Below are positions 21,888 through 29,862 of a stretch of 34,741 nt of DNA, piece after piece. Numbering within the stretch: position 1 is the stretch's first letter; every line of letters begins with the position of its first letter. Source of the DNA: Fen-549 sp050011315 (GTDB lineage Bacteria; Actinomycetota; Thermoleophilia; Gaiellales; Gaiellaceae); NCBI GenBank assembly GCA_050011315.1, contig JBEKJI010000023.1:1-34741 (forward strand). Direction: 5' to 3'. The notes beneath the pieces are model-generated. The model was not told the DNA's origin. It searched no databases and saw nothing but the letters and a program-made list of their open reading frames with translations. A program made the position numbers and the translations under genes.

Positions 21888-22088
21888 ATGACCGGACACC
21901 CCGCGAAACCGGACCACCCGACCTCGGCGACCGGCCGCCGCTGGAGCGCGCTACTCGCGCTCGACCCCCCGCCCGGTACGACGCCTAAGCAGCGAGTATC
22001 CGGGCCAGGTCGCCGACAACGATGCGGCGCTCGGGGAAGGTCAGCTCTATCTTGCCGCCCTGCTCCTGGAATCTCGCGCGAGCGTTGA
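21888..22088 (+). pseudogene. Truncated copy of an aquaporin gene, 5' end only
   Basis: ATG at 21888 with a GGGAGAGGAGA ribosome site begins MTGHPAKPDHPTSATGRRWS and ALLALDPP, clearly the same as the start of the intact aquaporin (MTQHPAKPDHPISPAGRRWS, ALVALEPP). After about 21970 the match ends and the frame runs through unrelated, antisense sequence to a stop at 22086-22088. No membrane segment remains. Confidence 0.85.
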
Positions 22089-22254
22089 GGATGGTCAGCC
22101 CGACCAGGCTGCCGTCGGGTCCGTAGCGGGCCCCGTCGCCCTCGGCGGTGCCGTCGAAATCGACCGCGCTCGCCGGGTCGCCGACGTGCAGGTAGAGAAC
22201 GTCGCCGCGGCTGTCGTACTCGACGTTGTCGAACTCGATTCCGGCGATCTTCAC
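21985..22254 (-). CDS. DUF2283-family protein, probable antitoxin
   Basis: The 89-residue product reads VEYDSRGDVLYLHVGDP and later GPDGSLVGLTILNARAR, the DUF2283 pattern. I chose the GTG at 22254 because it overlaps the stop of the upstream DUF4258-like gene as GTGA; an in-frame start at 22296 would lie inside that gene. DUF2283 and DUF4258 proteins are recurrent partners and are thought to be an antitoxin-toxin pair. The 3' end overlaps the truncated aquaporin frame. Confidence 0.82.
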   Translation of the reverse strand: MKIAGIEFDNVEYDSRGDVLYLHVGDPASAVDFDGTAEGDGARYGPDGSLVGLTILNARARFQEQGGKIELTFPERRIVVGDLARILAA

Positions 22255-22535
22255 TTTTCTGGAGGCACCCTGCGCGCGAACGCTGTGACTATCCATCCCT
22301 CACCTCGCTCATAGTGTACGACGACCTGCAGCCAAGGAAATCTGCCGACTCGTTCGGCGAAGAACCAGATCTCGCCAGTTAGCCGGCCCTGTATCTGACG
22401 ATCGGGTTCTCTGACTGCCGTCAGAATCTCGCGCAGGCTCGCGGAAAGCTCCGGATGCCTTCGCTTGATGTGGCTCCACTCGTTGTCGCCGAGAACAACC
22501 CGGCGACCATCGGGATCGAGTGTTGAAGCGATCAC
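22251..22535 (-). CDS. DUF4258-like protein, probable toxin
   Basis: The 94-residue product includes VVLGDNEWSHIKRRHPELSA, REPDRQIQGRLTGEIWFFAE and WLQVVVHYERGEGWIVTAFA, the compact RelE/BECR-like layout of DUF4258-type proteins, ending in a basic ARRVPPEK. Conserved His and Arg residues (HIKRRHPE) could be functional. The GTG at 22535 is preceded by TAGATT and six bases, so a leaderless mRNA is likely. Toxin-first order with the antitoxin-like gene second is normal for this pair. Activity is inferred from the family. Confidence 0.75.
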   Translation of the reverse strand: MIASTLDPDGRRVVLGDNEWSHIKRRHPELSASLREILTAVREPDRQIQGRLTGEIWFFAERVGRFPWLQVVVHYERGEGWIVTAFARRVPPEK

Positions 22536-22555
22536 GTTGTCAATCTAGTCAACGA
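22536..22555 (-). promoter_or_regulatory. -10-like box and inverted repeat at the DUF4258/DUF2283 start
   Basis: On the minus strand TAGATT (22547-22542) ends six bases before the GTG. CGTTG (22554-22550) and CAACG (22540-22536) flank the -10 box, an inverted repeat well placed for autorepression. Confidence 0.45.
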
Positions 22556-22724
22556 GCGGAGCGCGGCATCAGCGTTTACAAAGTCGACACACATCTACCG
22601 ATCCTTTGCTCTCCATCCGAGGAGCCGATCGGGGATGGGCGCAACCCGAGCCGGCACCGGCGATCCGGTGCGCAAAACGAAGAATCCGCATCGCCCACGC
22701 CCGCACTATGAAAAACTGCCCGCA

Positions 22725-23534
22725 ATGACCCAACACCCCGCGAAGCCCGACCACCCGATCTCACCGGCCGGGCGTAGGTGGAGCGCGCTGGTCGCGCTCG
22801 AGCCTCCGAGCCTCAGCGGCTTCGACGATCCGCTCGTCGAGTGGCGGCGCCTGTTCTCGGAGCTCCTTGGAACCTTCCTGCTGGTGCTCGTCGCCGCCGG
22901 CGGCCCCGTTGTCAGCGCGCTCAGCCACGGAGAGATCAGTCGCCCGGCCGCGGTCGCGGCGCCCGGCCTGATGGTGATGGCGATCATCCTCTTCATGGGC
23001 GCCGTCTCGGGTGCCCACTTGAACCCTGCCGTCACGCTCGCCTTCAGCCTGCGCCGGGACTTCCTCTGGCGCCGTGTCCCCGGCTACGTGCTCGCCCAGC
23101 TGGCCGGCGCCACGCTGGCCTGCCTCTTTCTCTGGGCTCTCTACGGCAAGGTCGGGGCGCTCGGCGCGACCGTGCCCGGCGCCGGCATCGCCGATTGGCA
23201 GGCGATGCTGACCGAGCTCGTCCTCACCGTCGGGCTCGCCAGCACGATTCTCGGCACGGCCTCGCGCGCGCAGAACGTCGGCCCGCTCTCCGCGCTCGCC
23301 GTCGGCGGCTACATCATCCTGGCCGGGCTCTGGTCGAGCCCGATCTCAGGCGCCTCGATGAACCCCGCGCGCTCGTTCGGCCCCGACCTCGCGCTCGCCA
23401 ACTTCGACCACTACTGGGTCTACCTCGTCGGGCCGCTCGCGGGCGCCGTGATCGCGGCCGGGTTCGCCTGGATCCTGCGCGGACCGGGCGGAGACATCGG
23501 CGGCGTGACGGCCGCCCGCGGCAGGCTCGATTAG
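22725..23534 (+). CDS. Aquaporin-family channel (MIP)
   Basis: The 269-residue membrane protein forms a water or small-solute channel. It has six hydrophobic segments and both signature motifs, HLNPAVT (NPA at 100-102) and SMNPARS (213-215). Serine after NPAR, rather than aspartate as in GlpF, favours an aquaporin over a glycerol facilitator. ATG at 22725 has no good ribosome site; TATGAA 12 bases upstream may be the -10 box of a very short leader. The N-terminal 28 residues recur in the truncated copy at 21888. Confidence 0.9.
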   Translation: MTQHPAKPDHPISPAGRRWSALVALEPPSLSGFDDPLVEWRRLFSELLGTFLLVLVAAGGPVVSALSHGEISRPAAVAAPGLMVMAIILFMGAVSGAHLNPAVTLAFSLRRDFLWRRVPGYVLAQLAGATLACLFLWALYGKVGALGATVPGAGIADWQAMLTELVLTVGLASTILGTASRAQNVGPLSALAVGGYIILAGLWSSPISGASMNPARSFGPDLALANFDHYWVYLVGPLAGAVIAAGFAWILRGPGGDIGGVTAARGRLD

Positions 23535-23701
23535 TAACTCGGTCAGCCTGGGCTCGCGATCTCAGTTACGAACCCGGCGACTTCGTGGCGAGTGCGCCGG
23601 CAGCGTGCTCGTCGCTCAGGCTGTCGAGGAACTGCTTCATGGGACGATGGCCTCGGCCTGTGCGGTAGTCGCGCCGGCGACGTTTCGGACGATTACCGTC
23701 A

Positions 23702-23707
23702 TATGAT
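23702..23707 (+). promoter_or_regulatory. -10 box of the GH16-like gene, leaderless start
   Basis: TATGAT is one base from consensus and ends seven bases before the ATG at 23715, which supports that start over the ATG at 23703. Confidence 0.45.
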
Positions 23708-23714
23708 CGCCGCG

Positions 23715-24593
23715 ATGTCCCGCTCTCTTGCTCGTCTAGGGGCCGCCGGCTTTTTGCTCGGCGCTCTCGCCTGCTCGAGCTTGATCGGCGCCGGCGGAGC
23801 TCTGGGCCGAGATTCGGCGCCGTCTCGCGCCATGGCCACCGCGATCTCCGCGAACGCGCGCAACGCGGGTTCTAGAACGATCCGCTTTTCCGGCTATGCG
23901 TGGCAGGTCAGAAACAGCGCGATTAGCCGCAGCGGCCCGGGGCCGAACTACTTCTCCGGCCGTCGCGAGAATGTCTGGCTGGACGGGCGCGGCCTGCTGC
24001 ACCTCAAGGCCGTCAAACGAGGCGGTCGCTGGTATTGCGCGGAGATTTTCACGGCCAAATCCTTCGGCTACGGCACCTACACCTTCACCCTCGCCAGCCG
24101 CGTCGACCGGCTCGACACGAACGCCGTCTTGGGCCTGTTCACCTGGGATGACGCCGCGCCCGCCTATGCCTACCGCGAGATCGACATCGAGTTTTCGAAG
24201 TGGGGCGAGCGAAGGGCTCGGAACGCGCAGTACGTCGTGCAGCCATGGCAGCACTCCGGTAACGAGCACCGTTTCAACCTGGCGCTGAGCAGCGTCTTTT
24301 CCGTTCACAGCTTCCAGTGGAGCGCCAACCGTGTTCTCTTCTCCAGCAGCCGGGGCCGTACTCCCAATCCGACCGGCGCTCTCCAGACCTGGGCCTACAG
24401 CGGCGCCGACATCCCGCCCGCGGGCGCCGGTCACGCCAGGATCAACCTCTGGCTCGTGGACGGTAAGCCGCCTTCCGATGAGCGGAGCATCGAGATCGTG
24501 GTCAAGGCCTTCCGTTTCGTTCCCGAGGCGCGACGGCCGCCCGCGGCAGGCTCGATTAGGCTCGAAAAGGCTACTCGCCTTCGGGCGGCGTGA
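23715..24593 (+). CDS. Secreted glycoside hydrolase family 16-like protein
   Basis: The 292-residue product starts with a signal peptide (MSRSLARLGAAGFLLGALAC). The active-site motif of GH16 is present as EIDIE in YREIDIEFSKW, at about residues 155-159, with the two glutamates and the aspartate intact. WYCAEIFTAKSFGYGTYTFT and TNAVLGLFTWDD are typical beta-sandwich strands before it. GH16 enzymes cleave beta-glucans, agar or similar polysaccharides; the substrate is not readable here. ATG at 23703 would add four residues. The 3' end overlaps the convergent ORF6N gene by 23 bases. Confidence 0.85.
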   Translation: MSRSLARLGAAGFLLGALACSSLIGAGGALGRDSAPSRAMATAISANARNAGSRTIRFSGYAWQVRNSAISRSGPGPNYFSGRRENVWLDGRGLLHLKAVKRGGRWYCAEIFTAKSFGYGTYTFTLASRVDRLDTNAVLGLFTWDDAAPAYAYREIDIEFSKWGERRARNAQYVVQPWQHSGNEHRFNLALSSVFSVHSFQWSANRVLFSSSRGRTPNPTGALQTWAYSGADIPPAGAGHARINLWLVDGKPPSDERSIEIVVKAFRFVPEARRPPAAGSIRLEKATRLRAA

Positions 24594-25143
24594 ATCCGAT
24601 CGCGCGCTTCTTCGCAAGAGGAGGCGGCGCGACTAGCTCTCGTAAGACCGAGAAGACCTGAGCAAGCTGGGCGTCGTGCTCGGCGAGCCTGCTCTCGAAG
24701 TGTCTCTCCAACTCGTCGAGCTTGCGTCGCAACGCGTCCCGTACTTCGACAACCCGCCGGAGTGCGACGAAGGTGCGCATGATCTCGATGTTCACGGCGA
24801 CCGCGCGATCGCTGCGAAGAACACTCGAAAGCATCGCCACGCCTTGCTCGGTGAAGACGTAGGGCGCATACCGGCGCCCTCCGCGGCCCTCGTTTGAGGT
24901 ACCAATTTGGCACCTCAAAGTCTCCCACTCCTCGGGCGCGAGCCGAAAGGCGAAGTCTTCCGGGAAACGCTCCCGGTTCCGCGTCATCGCTCGCACCAGC
25001 GCCTTGGTCTCGATTCCGTACAGGTCGGCCAGATCGTGATCGAGCATGACCCGAAGCCCGCGAACGACGAAAATCCGGCCCTCGATCGCCTCGCGAGGGG
25101 ACGCCGCGGCGACAACTTCTCCAGAGCTGGGCTCGAGGCTCAT
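24571..25143 (-). CDS. ORF6N-domain DNA-binding protein
   Basis: The 190-residue product has the ORF6N domain (IEGRIFVVRGLRVMLDHDLA, LYGIETKALVRAMTRN, RFPEDFAFRL) at about 16-70. This is followed by YVFTEQGVAMLSSVLRS and a C-terminal coiled coil (ALRRKLDELERHFESRLAEH). ORF6N proteins are common in phages and mobile DNA and are often antirepressor-like; a signature of past transfer. ATG at 25143 follows TAGGTT (25156-25151, minus strand) by seven bases, another leaderless-type start. Confidence 0.85.
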   Translation of the reverse strand: MSLEPSSGEVVAAASPREAIEGRIFVVRGLRVMLDHDLADLYGIETKALVRAMTRNRERFPEDFAFRLAPEEWETLRCQIGTSNEGRGGRRYAPYVFTEQGVAMLSSVLRSDRAVAVNIEIMRTFVALRRVVEVRDALRRKLDELERHFESRLAEHDAQLAQVFSVLRELVAPPPLAKKRAIGFTPPEGE

Positions 25144-25186
25144 TTTGGCGAACCTACCCGAGGACGCAGCGCAGGAGTGTGCTCAT

Positions 25187-26125
25187 TCAGCGCCAGTACA
25201 GCAACCTGTGCCTCTCGGACGCATAGCGATCGAGCCACGGCTCCAGCGGCTTCGCGGCTTCCAGGATGTCGCTCCAGCTGCAGGACGCGAACTCCCGAAG
25301 CGGTGAGCGGGTAAGGAGCGTCATGAAGATATCGGCGTCCACCTCGATCTTCTCGGGCGGGCCGAGGTTGATGAGTAGGAAGCCGGGTGTCTGCAGGCTC
25401 TCCGCGAGAGCCGTTCCGATCCGCCAGTTCCGAGTCAGCTCGTAGTAACCGGCGGTCGCGACCTCCTCGGGCGAGACCGCATAGAGATCGCGGCGGTCGA
25501 GGTAGCGGTCGAAATTGCGGTGGTCAGGTTGGCAATCGTTCCCGCTCCGGAACTTCGCCTCGACGAGCACAACGAGGTCGCGCCAGACGACGATCACATC
25601 CGGCTCGCTGATCGCGTTCGCAGCCTCTCCGAGCGACCGGCAGACGTCGACGAGCGCGGAGGCCGTCTCGGGGCCACGAGCGCCGCTGATCGGGACGCCC
25701 CAGAGAAGCAGCGCCGGCTCGTCCAGCGGGCGCTGCGGCGCGACGAGCGCGTCGAGGCGCCCCCGCTGCCCGAGGCCGCGGAAGACCGTCCAGGTGACCG
25801 CGTCCTCCGACGTCTCGAAGCAGAACTTGATCAGCTTGCTCTGCCGGTTTCCGCGATTGACGGCTTGACCGAGCACCTCGGCGAGCCCGGCGCGCACCTG
25901 CCTGGGCACGTTCAGCTCGGGGCTCGCCGTGATCATCTCGCGGTCGGCCTCTTTTCTCGCATTCGAGTACGCCACGCCACATTCGCAGCGGTAGATGCAG
26001 TCGTCGCGTGAGTTAACGCTTAAGCCCCGGTCGAGGCTGGCCAGGAGAGACGCATCCGGCTCGATCAGGCGCTGGCAAGCCCGACAGCGCATCGGCTCGA
26101 ATCTCGTTGGTAGCCTTTCGGCCAT
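25187..26125 (-). CDS. PD-(D/E)XK nuclease-like protein with N-terminal zinc ribbon
   Basis: The 312-residue product begins with a zinc-ribbon-like set of cysteines (CRAC at 14-17, CECG at 47-50). A nuclease-like core lies in the middle: SEPDVIVVWRDLVVLVEAKF, with D176, E189 and K191, followed by a Q/H-containing helix. The region ETSEDAVTWTVFRGLGQRGR precedes it. The family is not one I can name. ATG at 26125 has a GGAGGAG ribosome site. It follows the secreted two-propeller gene by 68 bases on the same strand and could be part of a defence set. Confidence 0.7.
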   Translation of the reverse strand: MAERLPTRFEPMRCRACQRLIEPDASLLASLDRGLSVNSRDDCIYRCECGVAYSNARKEADREMITASPELNVPRQVRAGLAEVLGQAVNRGNRQSKLIKFCFETSEDAVTWTVFRGLGQRGRLDALVAPQRPLDEPALLLWGVPISGARGPETASALVDVCRSLGEAANAISEPDVIVVWRDLVVLVEAKFRSGNDCQPDHRNFDRYLDRRDLYAVSPEEVATAGYYELTRNWRIGTALAESLQTPGFLLINLGPPEKIEVDADIFMTLLTRSPLREFASCSWSDILEAAKPLEPWLDRYASERHRLLYWR

Positions 26126-26193
26126 CGGCGCTCCTCCGGCGGCTTCTCGTATCTGCAGCGTACTTCCGATCGCACTGCGATGGGCGGGCAGCC

Positions 26194-28521
26194 TTAGGAG
26201 GTCGAATCGGTGACGCCGACCGGATACGAGCTGTTGGTCTTCACGCCGTTACCGAGCTGGCCGAAAACGTTGCTGCCCCAGCAGTCGACGGCGCCGCCGG
26301 GCAGTAGGGCGCAAGCGTGATATTTCCCGGCGCTGATTGCCGCCGCGTTCGCGATGCCTTGAACTCGAACCGTGGTTGAGCCCGGTGCCGGCGCGCCGCC
26401 CAGTTGCCCCTCGTTGTCGCGGCCCCAGCAGTCGATCGTTCCACCGGCGAGGAGGGCGCAGCCGAAGAAGCCGCCCGCGCTGATCGCTGTGGCGCTGGAG
26501 ATCCCACTCACGGCGATCGGAGTCGAGCTGGCCGTCGTCGTGCCGTCGCCGAGCTGGCCGAAAATGTTGCTGCCCCAGCAGTCGACGGTGTCGCCGGAGA
26601 GAAGAGCGCAGTTGGCGAAGCCGCCGGCGCTGACGGCTGTCGCGTTCGTGATTCCGCTGACCTGAACAGGAGTCGAGCTGCTCACCGTAGTGCCGTCGCC
26701 GAGTGCTCCGTAATCGTTCCAGCCCCAACAACTGACCGTGCCACCGGAGAGGAGTGCGCAGGTGGCGGCTGCTCCGGCGCTCACAGCGACTGCGTTCGAG
26801 ATTCCACTGACCTGAACCGGAGTCGAGCTGTTCACCGTCGTGCCGTTGCCGAGCTCGCCGGCGCCGTTCACGCCCCAGCACTCGATCGTCCGGTTGGAAA
26901 GGAGAGCGCAGGTGTGGTTCGAGCCGGCGCTGAGAGCAACGGCGTTCAAGATTCCGCTGACCTGCACGGGTGTCGTTATCCCGTAAGGCGGGAGTGGAGT
27001 CTTCGTACCGTTTCCGAGCTGACCCACGGCGTTGTTGCCCCAGCACTCGACCGTACCGTTCGAAAGCAGGGCACAGCTGTGGTAATCGCCGTTGCTCACG
27101 GCGACAGCGTTCGTGATCCCGCTCACCTGAACAGCGGCCAGGGCTCCGGTTATTGTTCCGTCCCCGATCTCGCCGTGTGAGTTTTTCCCCCAGCAGCGCA
27201 CCGTGCCGTCCGCCAGCGCAGCGCAGGTGTGGTAGCCGCCGGCGCTGACCGCGACAGCGTTCGAGAGCAGCGTGGGTGCGACGACCTCGAAACCGCGCAG
27301 CACGCTGTTGGCGTCGGCGGAGAGCCTCAGCCGGTACTGACCGATCGTGACCGGTTTCACTCCGAACAGTTGCTCGACGGTCATCAAGTGAGGACCTCCC
27401 TGAAAGCTCCCCCTCTGCTTGACGCTGCGCACGGTCAGCCACTTCGCACCCTGCTTGCGCGTGAGTAGGAACGAGAACTTCTTGCTCAGGTGCGAGAAGT
27501 CGACGAACGTGTACACGAGCTTGACGCTGGGCGCCTGCGACGGTAGGAATCTCGTCTTCGTCAGCCCGGCCGAGATCCTCGCTCCCGAGGACTTCAGCGG
27601 CGCCATCTGCTGCACCGCCGGAACCAGACCGTAGAGTTGACGCGACCAGTCGATACCTTCGATGATGGCTTGCGGCACTGGCAGGCGGTGCTGTCCCTTG
27701 CCGTTGACGCCGGTGATCCAGAGGCTGTGCGAGCCCCCGTTATCGCGCGCGAAGACGAGCGACTTCCCGTCCGGCGAGAAGTGTGGTCCGGGATCACCGG
27801 CGAGGCCACGGGCGACGATCCGGCGCCCTGTACCGTCGGGATGAATAACGACCAGCGCGTTATTCGATAAGAAAGCGAGCAGCCGGCCGTCAGGCGACCA
27901 GGCGGGATAGAAGGCCCCGTCGGAGTTGGGTATGGCGTGACGTCCCATTCCATTCGGGTGGACGACCCAGATGCGAAACGTCGGCCGCCCTCCCTGGTAG
28001 TAGGCGATCCAGCGCCCGTCCGCCGACCATGAAGGCGCCCGCAGCATCCAACCGCCCTCGAGTCCGCTGGCGATCGGGTGCAGCCCGGTTCCGTCGGGGC
28101 GAATGAGATAGAGGCGGGGTATTCCGTCGCCGGCTTGACCGCCGAACACGATCCAGGTTCCGTCCGGCGACCATGACGATTCCCAGGCCAAGCGACCCCG
28201 GCCGCCGTAGATGGTCCGGAGTCCGGAGCTGCCGATGGACAAGACGACCAGCGAAGACCCGTGCGCGAACGCGACCCGCCTTCCGTCGGGAGAGATAGAG
28301 GGAAACTCGTCGCCGCTCCGGCCTTCGGTCAGCCTGCGCAGATCCTGCCCGCTCGGCTCGACCGTGTAGATGTTGGAGAAGCCGTCACAGCTACTACCAC
28401 GGCAGAGATGGCTCGCTGCGAAGACGATCGTGCCCGCTCGGCTCGAACCGGCACCTGCAAGCGGAATGAGCACGAGCAGCATGCCGGCGGAGAGCACGCC
28501 TACGAAGCCCCGCCATCGCAC
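26194..28521 (-). CDS. Secreted two-propeller protein: TolB-like (PD40) plus seven RCC1 repeats
   Basis: The 775-residue product starts with a signal peptide (residues 1 to about 30). The first part has about five TolB/PD40 blades, each with WSPDG or ISPDG-type signatures (PSISPDGRRVAF, SSWSPDGTWIVF, PSWSADGRWIAY, PAWSPDGRLLAF, PHFSPDGKSLVF). A linker of roughly 130 residues follows. From about residue 420 come seven RCC1 repeats, each with ALSAGxxHTCAL, a CWG triplet and a GxLGxG end, enough for one closed seven-blade propeller. In each repeat a Cys pair may form a disulfide. Function is unknown; extracellular binding is likely. GTG at 28521 follows a TACTCT box by six bases. Confidence 0.88.
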   Translation of the reverse strand: MRWRGFVGVLSAGMLLVLIPLAGAGSSRAGTIVFAASHLCRGSSCDGFSNIYTVEPSGQDLRRLTEGRSGDEFPSISPDGRRVAFAHGSSLVVLSIGSSGLRTIYGGRGRLAWESSWSPDGTWIVFGGQAGDGIPRLYLIRPDGTGLHPIASGLEGGWMLRAPSWSADGRWIAYYQGGRPTFRIWVVHPNGMGRHAIPNSDGAFYPAWSPDGRLLAFLSNNALVVIHPDGTGRRIVARGLAGDPGPHFSPDGKSLVFARDNGGSHSLWITGVNGKGQHRLPVPQAIIEGIDWSRQLYGLVPAVQQMAPLKSSGARISAGLTKTRFLPSQAPSVKLVYTFVDFSHLSKKFSFLLTRKQGAKWLTVRSVKQRGSFQGGPHLMTVEQLFGVKPVTIGQYRLRLSADANSVLRGFEVVAPTLLSNAVAVSAGGYHTCAALADGTVRCWGKNSHGEIGDGTITGALAAVQVSGITNAVAVSNGDYHSCALLSNGTVECWGNNAVGQLGNGTKTPLPPYGITTPVQVSGILNAVALSAGSNHTCALLSNRTIECWGVNGAGELGNGTTVNSSTPVQVSGISNAVAVSAGAAATCALLSGGTVSCWGWNDYGALGDGTTVSSSTPVQVSGITNATAVSAGGFANCALLSGDTVDCWGSNIFGQLGDGTTTASSTPIAVSGISSATAISAGGFFGCALLAGGTIDCWGRDNEGQLGGAPAPGSTTVRVQGIANAAAISAGKYHACALLPGGAVDCWGSNVFGQLGNGVKTNSSYPVGVTDSTS

Positions 28522-28527
28522 CTAATC

Positions 28528-28533
28528 AGAGTA
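28528..28533 (-). promoter_or_regulatory. -10-like box of the two-propeller gene, leaderless start
   Basis: TACTCT on the minus strand ends six bases before the GTG at 28521. No ribosome site is present. Confidence 0.4.
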
Positions 28534-28782
28534 TCCCAAGGGAACCGCCGCCTGCCTAGCGAGCCGATGGATCGGATGGCGGCCAAGCCTGGAACGATTC
28601 GTAGCCTGGGCGCAACCCCTAGGGCCTATCCCGTTAGGGATGTGCGGTCGAGGGGGTAGAGCCGTGGATGTCAGGGGCCGGACGGGCCGTGAAGGCGCAT
28701 TGGTTGCGCGTCGAACGGTCTGGGCGGCCACTGGTGCCGCGGGGCGGCCGCATCGGGCGTGTAGGCCTGGCGGGATATGTCC
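28534..28782. other. Gap downstream of dppF, no gene seen
   Basis: This stretch between the two-propeller gene start and the dppF stop has no convincing gene. A small hairpin, ATCCC/GGGAT at about 28627-28640, is the only structure noted and may be a weak end signal for the dpp operon. Confidence 0.35.
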
Positions 28783-29862
28783 TTAGACCGGCGGCGGCTC
28801 CCAGGCGCGAGTGCCGCTCTCGACCTCCACGAACACGGCCTCGACCTCCATCGGTTGGATCTCGCCTGCCTTGATCTTCTCGGCCCAGTGACACGTCACC
28901 AGATGCTCGCGCTCAAGCTCGCGAAGGGGCGGCACTTCGTCCCGGCATAGGGTCGGCTGCACGAACGGGCAGCGCGTGTGGAAGCGACAGGCCGACGGCG
29001 GGTTCGCAGGGCTCGGGAGGTCGCCGGCGAGAAGGAGGGGCTTCCGCGCTCGCTCGACCTCGGGGTCGGGGATCGGCACCGCGGAGAGCAGCGAGATCGT
29101 GTAGGGGTGCAGAGGGTTCGCGTACAGCTCGGCGGCCGGCGAGATCTCGACGATCGAGCCCAGGTACATGACGGCGATGCGATCGGAGATGTGGCGGACG
29201 ACCGCGAGGTCGTGCGCGATAAAGAGATACGTCAGCGAGAACTCCTTCTGCAGCTCCTCGAGCAGGTTGATGATCTGCGCCTGGATCGAGACATCCAGCG
29301 CCGACACCGGCTCGTCGGCCACGATGAAGGCGGGGTTCAGCGCGAGCGCCCTTGCAACCCCGATCCGCTGGCGCTGCCCGCCGGAGAACTCGTGCGGATA
29401 GCGACTGGCCGCATCCCGCGGCAGGCCGACGATCTCCAGCAGCTCGCTGGCTCGCCGGGCCGCCGCGCGCCGGCCGGCCAGTTTGTGCGCCCGCAGCGGC
29501 TCGCCGATGATGCGCGAGACGCTGTGGCGCGGATTGAGCGACGCGAACGGGTCTTGGAAAACGATCTGCATGCGGCGGCGCAGCACACGCATCCCCTCGG
29601 CGCCGAGCTCGCTGATGTCTTTGCCGTCAAAGATGATTCGACCGGAAGTTGGCTCGTACAGCCTCAGCAGCGTACGTCCCACCGTCGACTTGCCGCAGCC
29701 CGACTCGCCCACGAGCCCCAGCGTCTCGCCGCGGCGGATCTCGAAGGAGACGTCGTCGACCGCCTTGATGTCGCCCACGTGGCGATCGAGCACGATCCCG
29801 CTCCTGATCGGAAAGTAGACCTTGAGCCGCTCGACCTCGACGAGGTTGCCGTTGGCGCTCAA
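28783..29862 (-). CDS. dppF: Peptide ABC importer ATPase, DppF type
   Basis: The 359-residue product energises peptide uptake together with DppD. It has Walker A GESGCGKST (52-60), the Q-loop FQDP, ABC signature SGGQRQR (160-166), Walker B/DEP (about 179-185), and the C-terminal oligopeptide-ABC region with CRFHTRCPF. I chose the TTG at 29862 because it has a GGAGG ribosome site and overlaps the dppD stop (TTGA). The last 34 residues (WAEKIKAGEIQPMEVEAVFV onward, ending EPPPV) extend beyond the usual end. A copy of this tail lies at 21684-21785. Confidence 0.92.
   Translation of the reverse strand: MSANGNLVEVERLKVYFPIRSGIVLDRHVGDIKAVDDVSFEIRRGETLGLVGESGCGKSTVGRTLLRLYEPTSGRIIFDGKDISELGAEGMRVLRRRMQIVFQDPFASLNPRHSVSRIIGEPLRAHKLAGRRAAARRASELLEIVGLPRDAASRYPHEFSGGQRQRIGVARALALNPAFIVADEPVSALDVSIQAQIINLLEELQKEFSLTYLFIAHDLAVVRHISDRIAVMYLGSIVEISPAAELYANPLHPYTISLLSAVPIPDPEVERARKPLLLAGDLPSPANPPSACRFHTRCPFVQPTLCRDEVPPLRELEREHLVTCHWAEKIKAGEIQPMEVEAVFVEVESGTRAWEPPPV

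Noticed and set aside
23569..23641. A 24-residue minus-strand frame starting MKQFLDSLSDEH
   Set aside because: Too short to support, with no ribosome site; may be a relic but nothing confirms it.
26240..27260. Regular repeats that could suggest a CRISPR array
   Set aside because: They are the RCC1 repeats of a coding gene, in frame and with protein-level periodicity.
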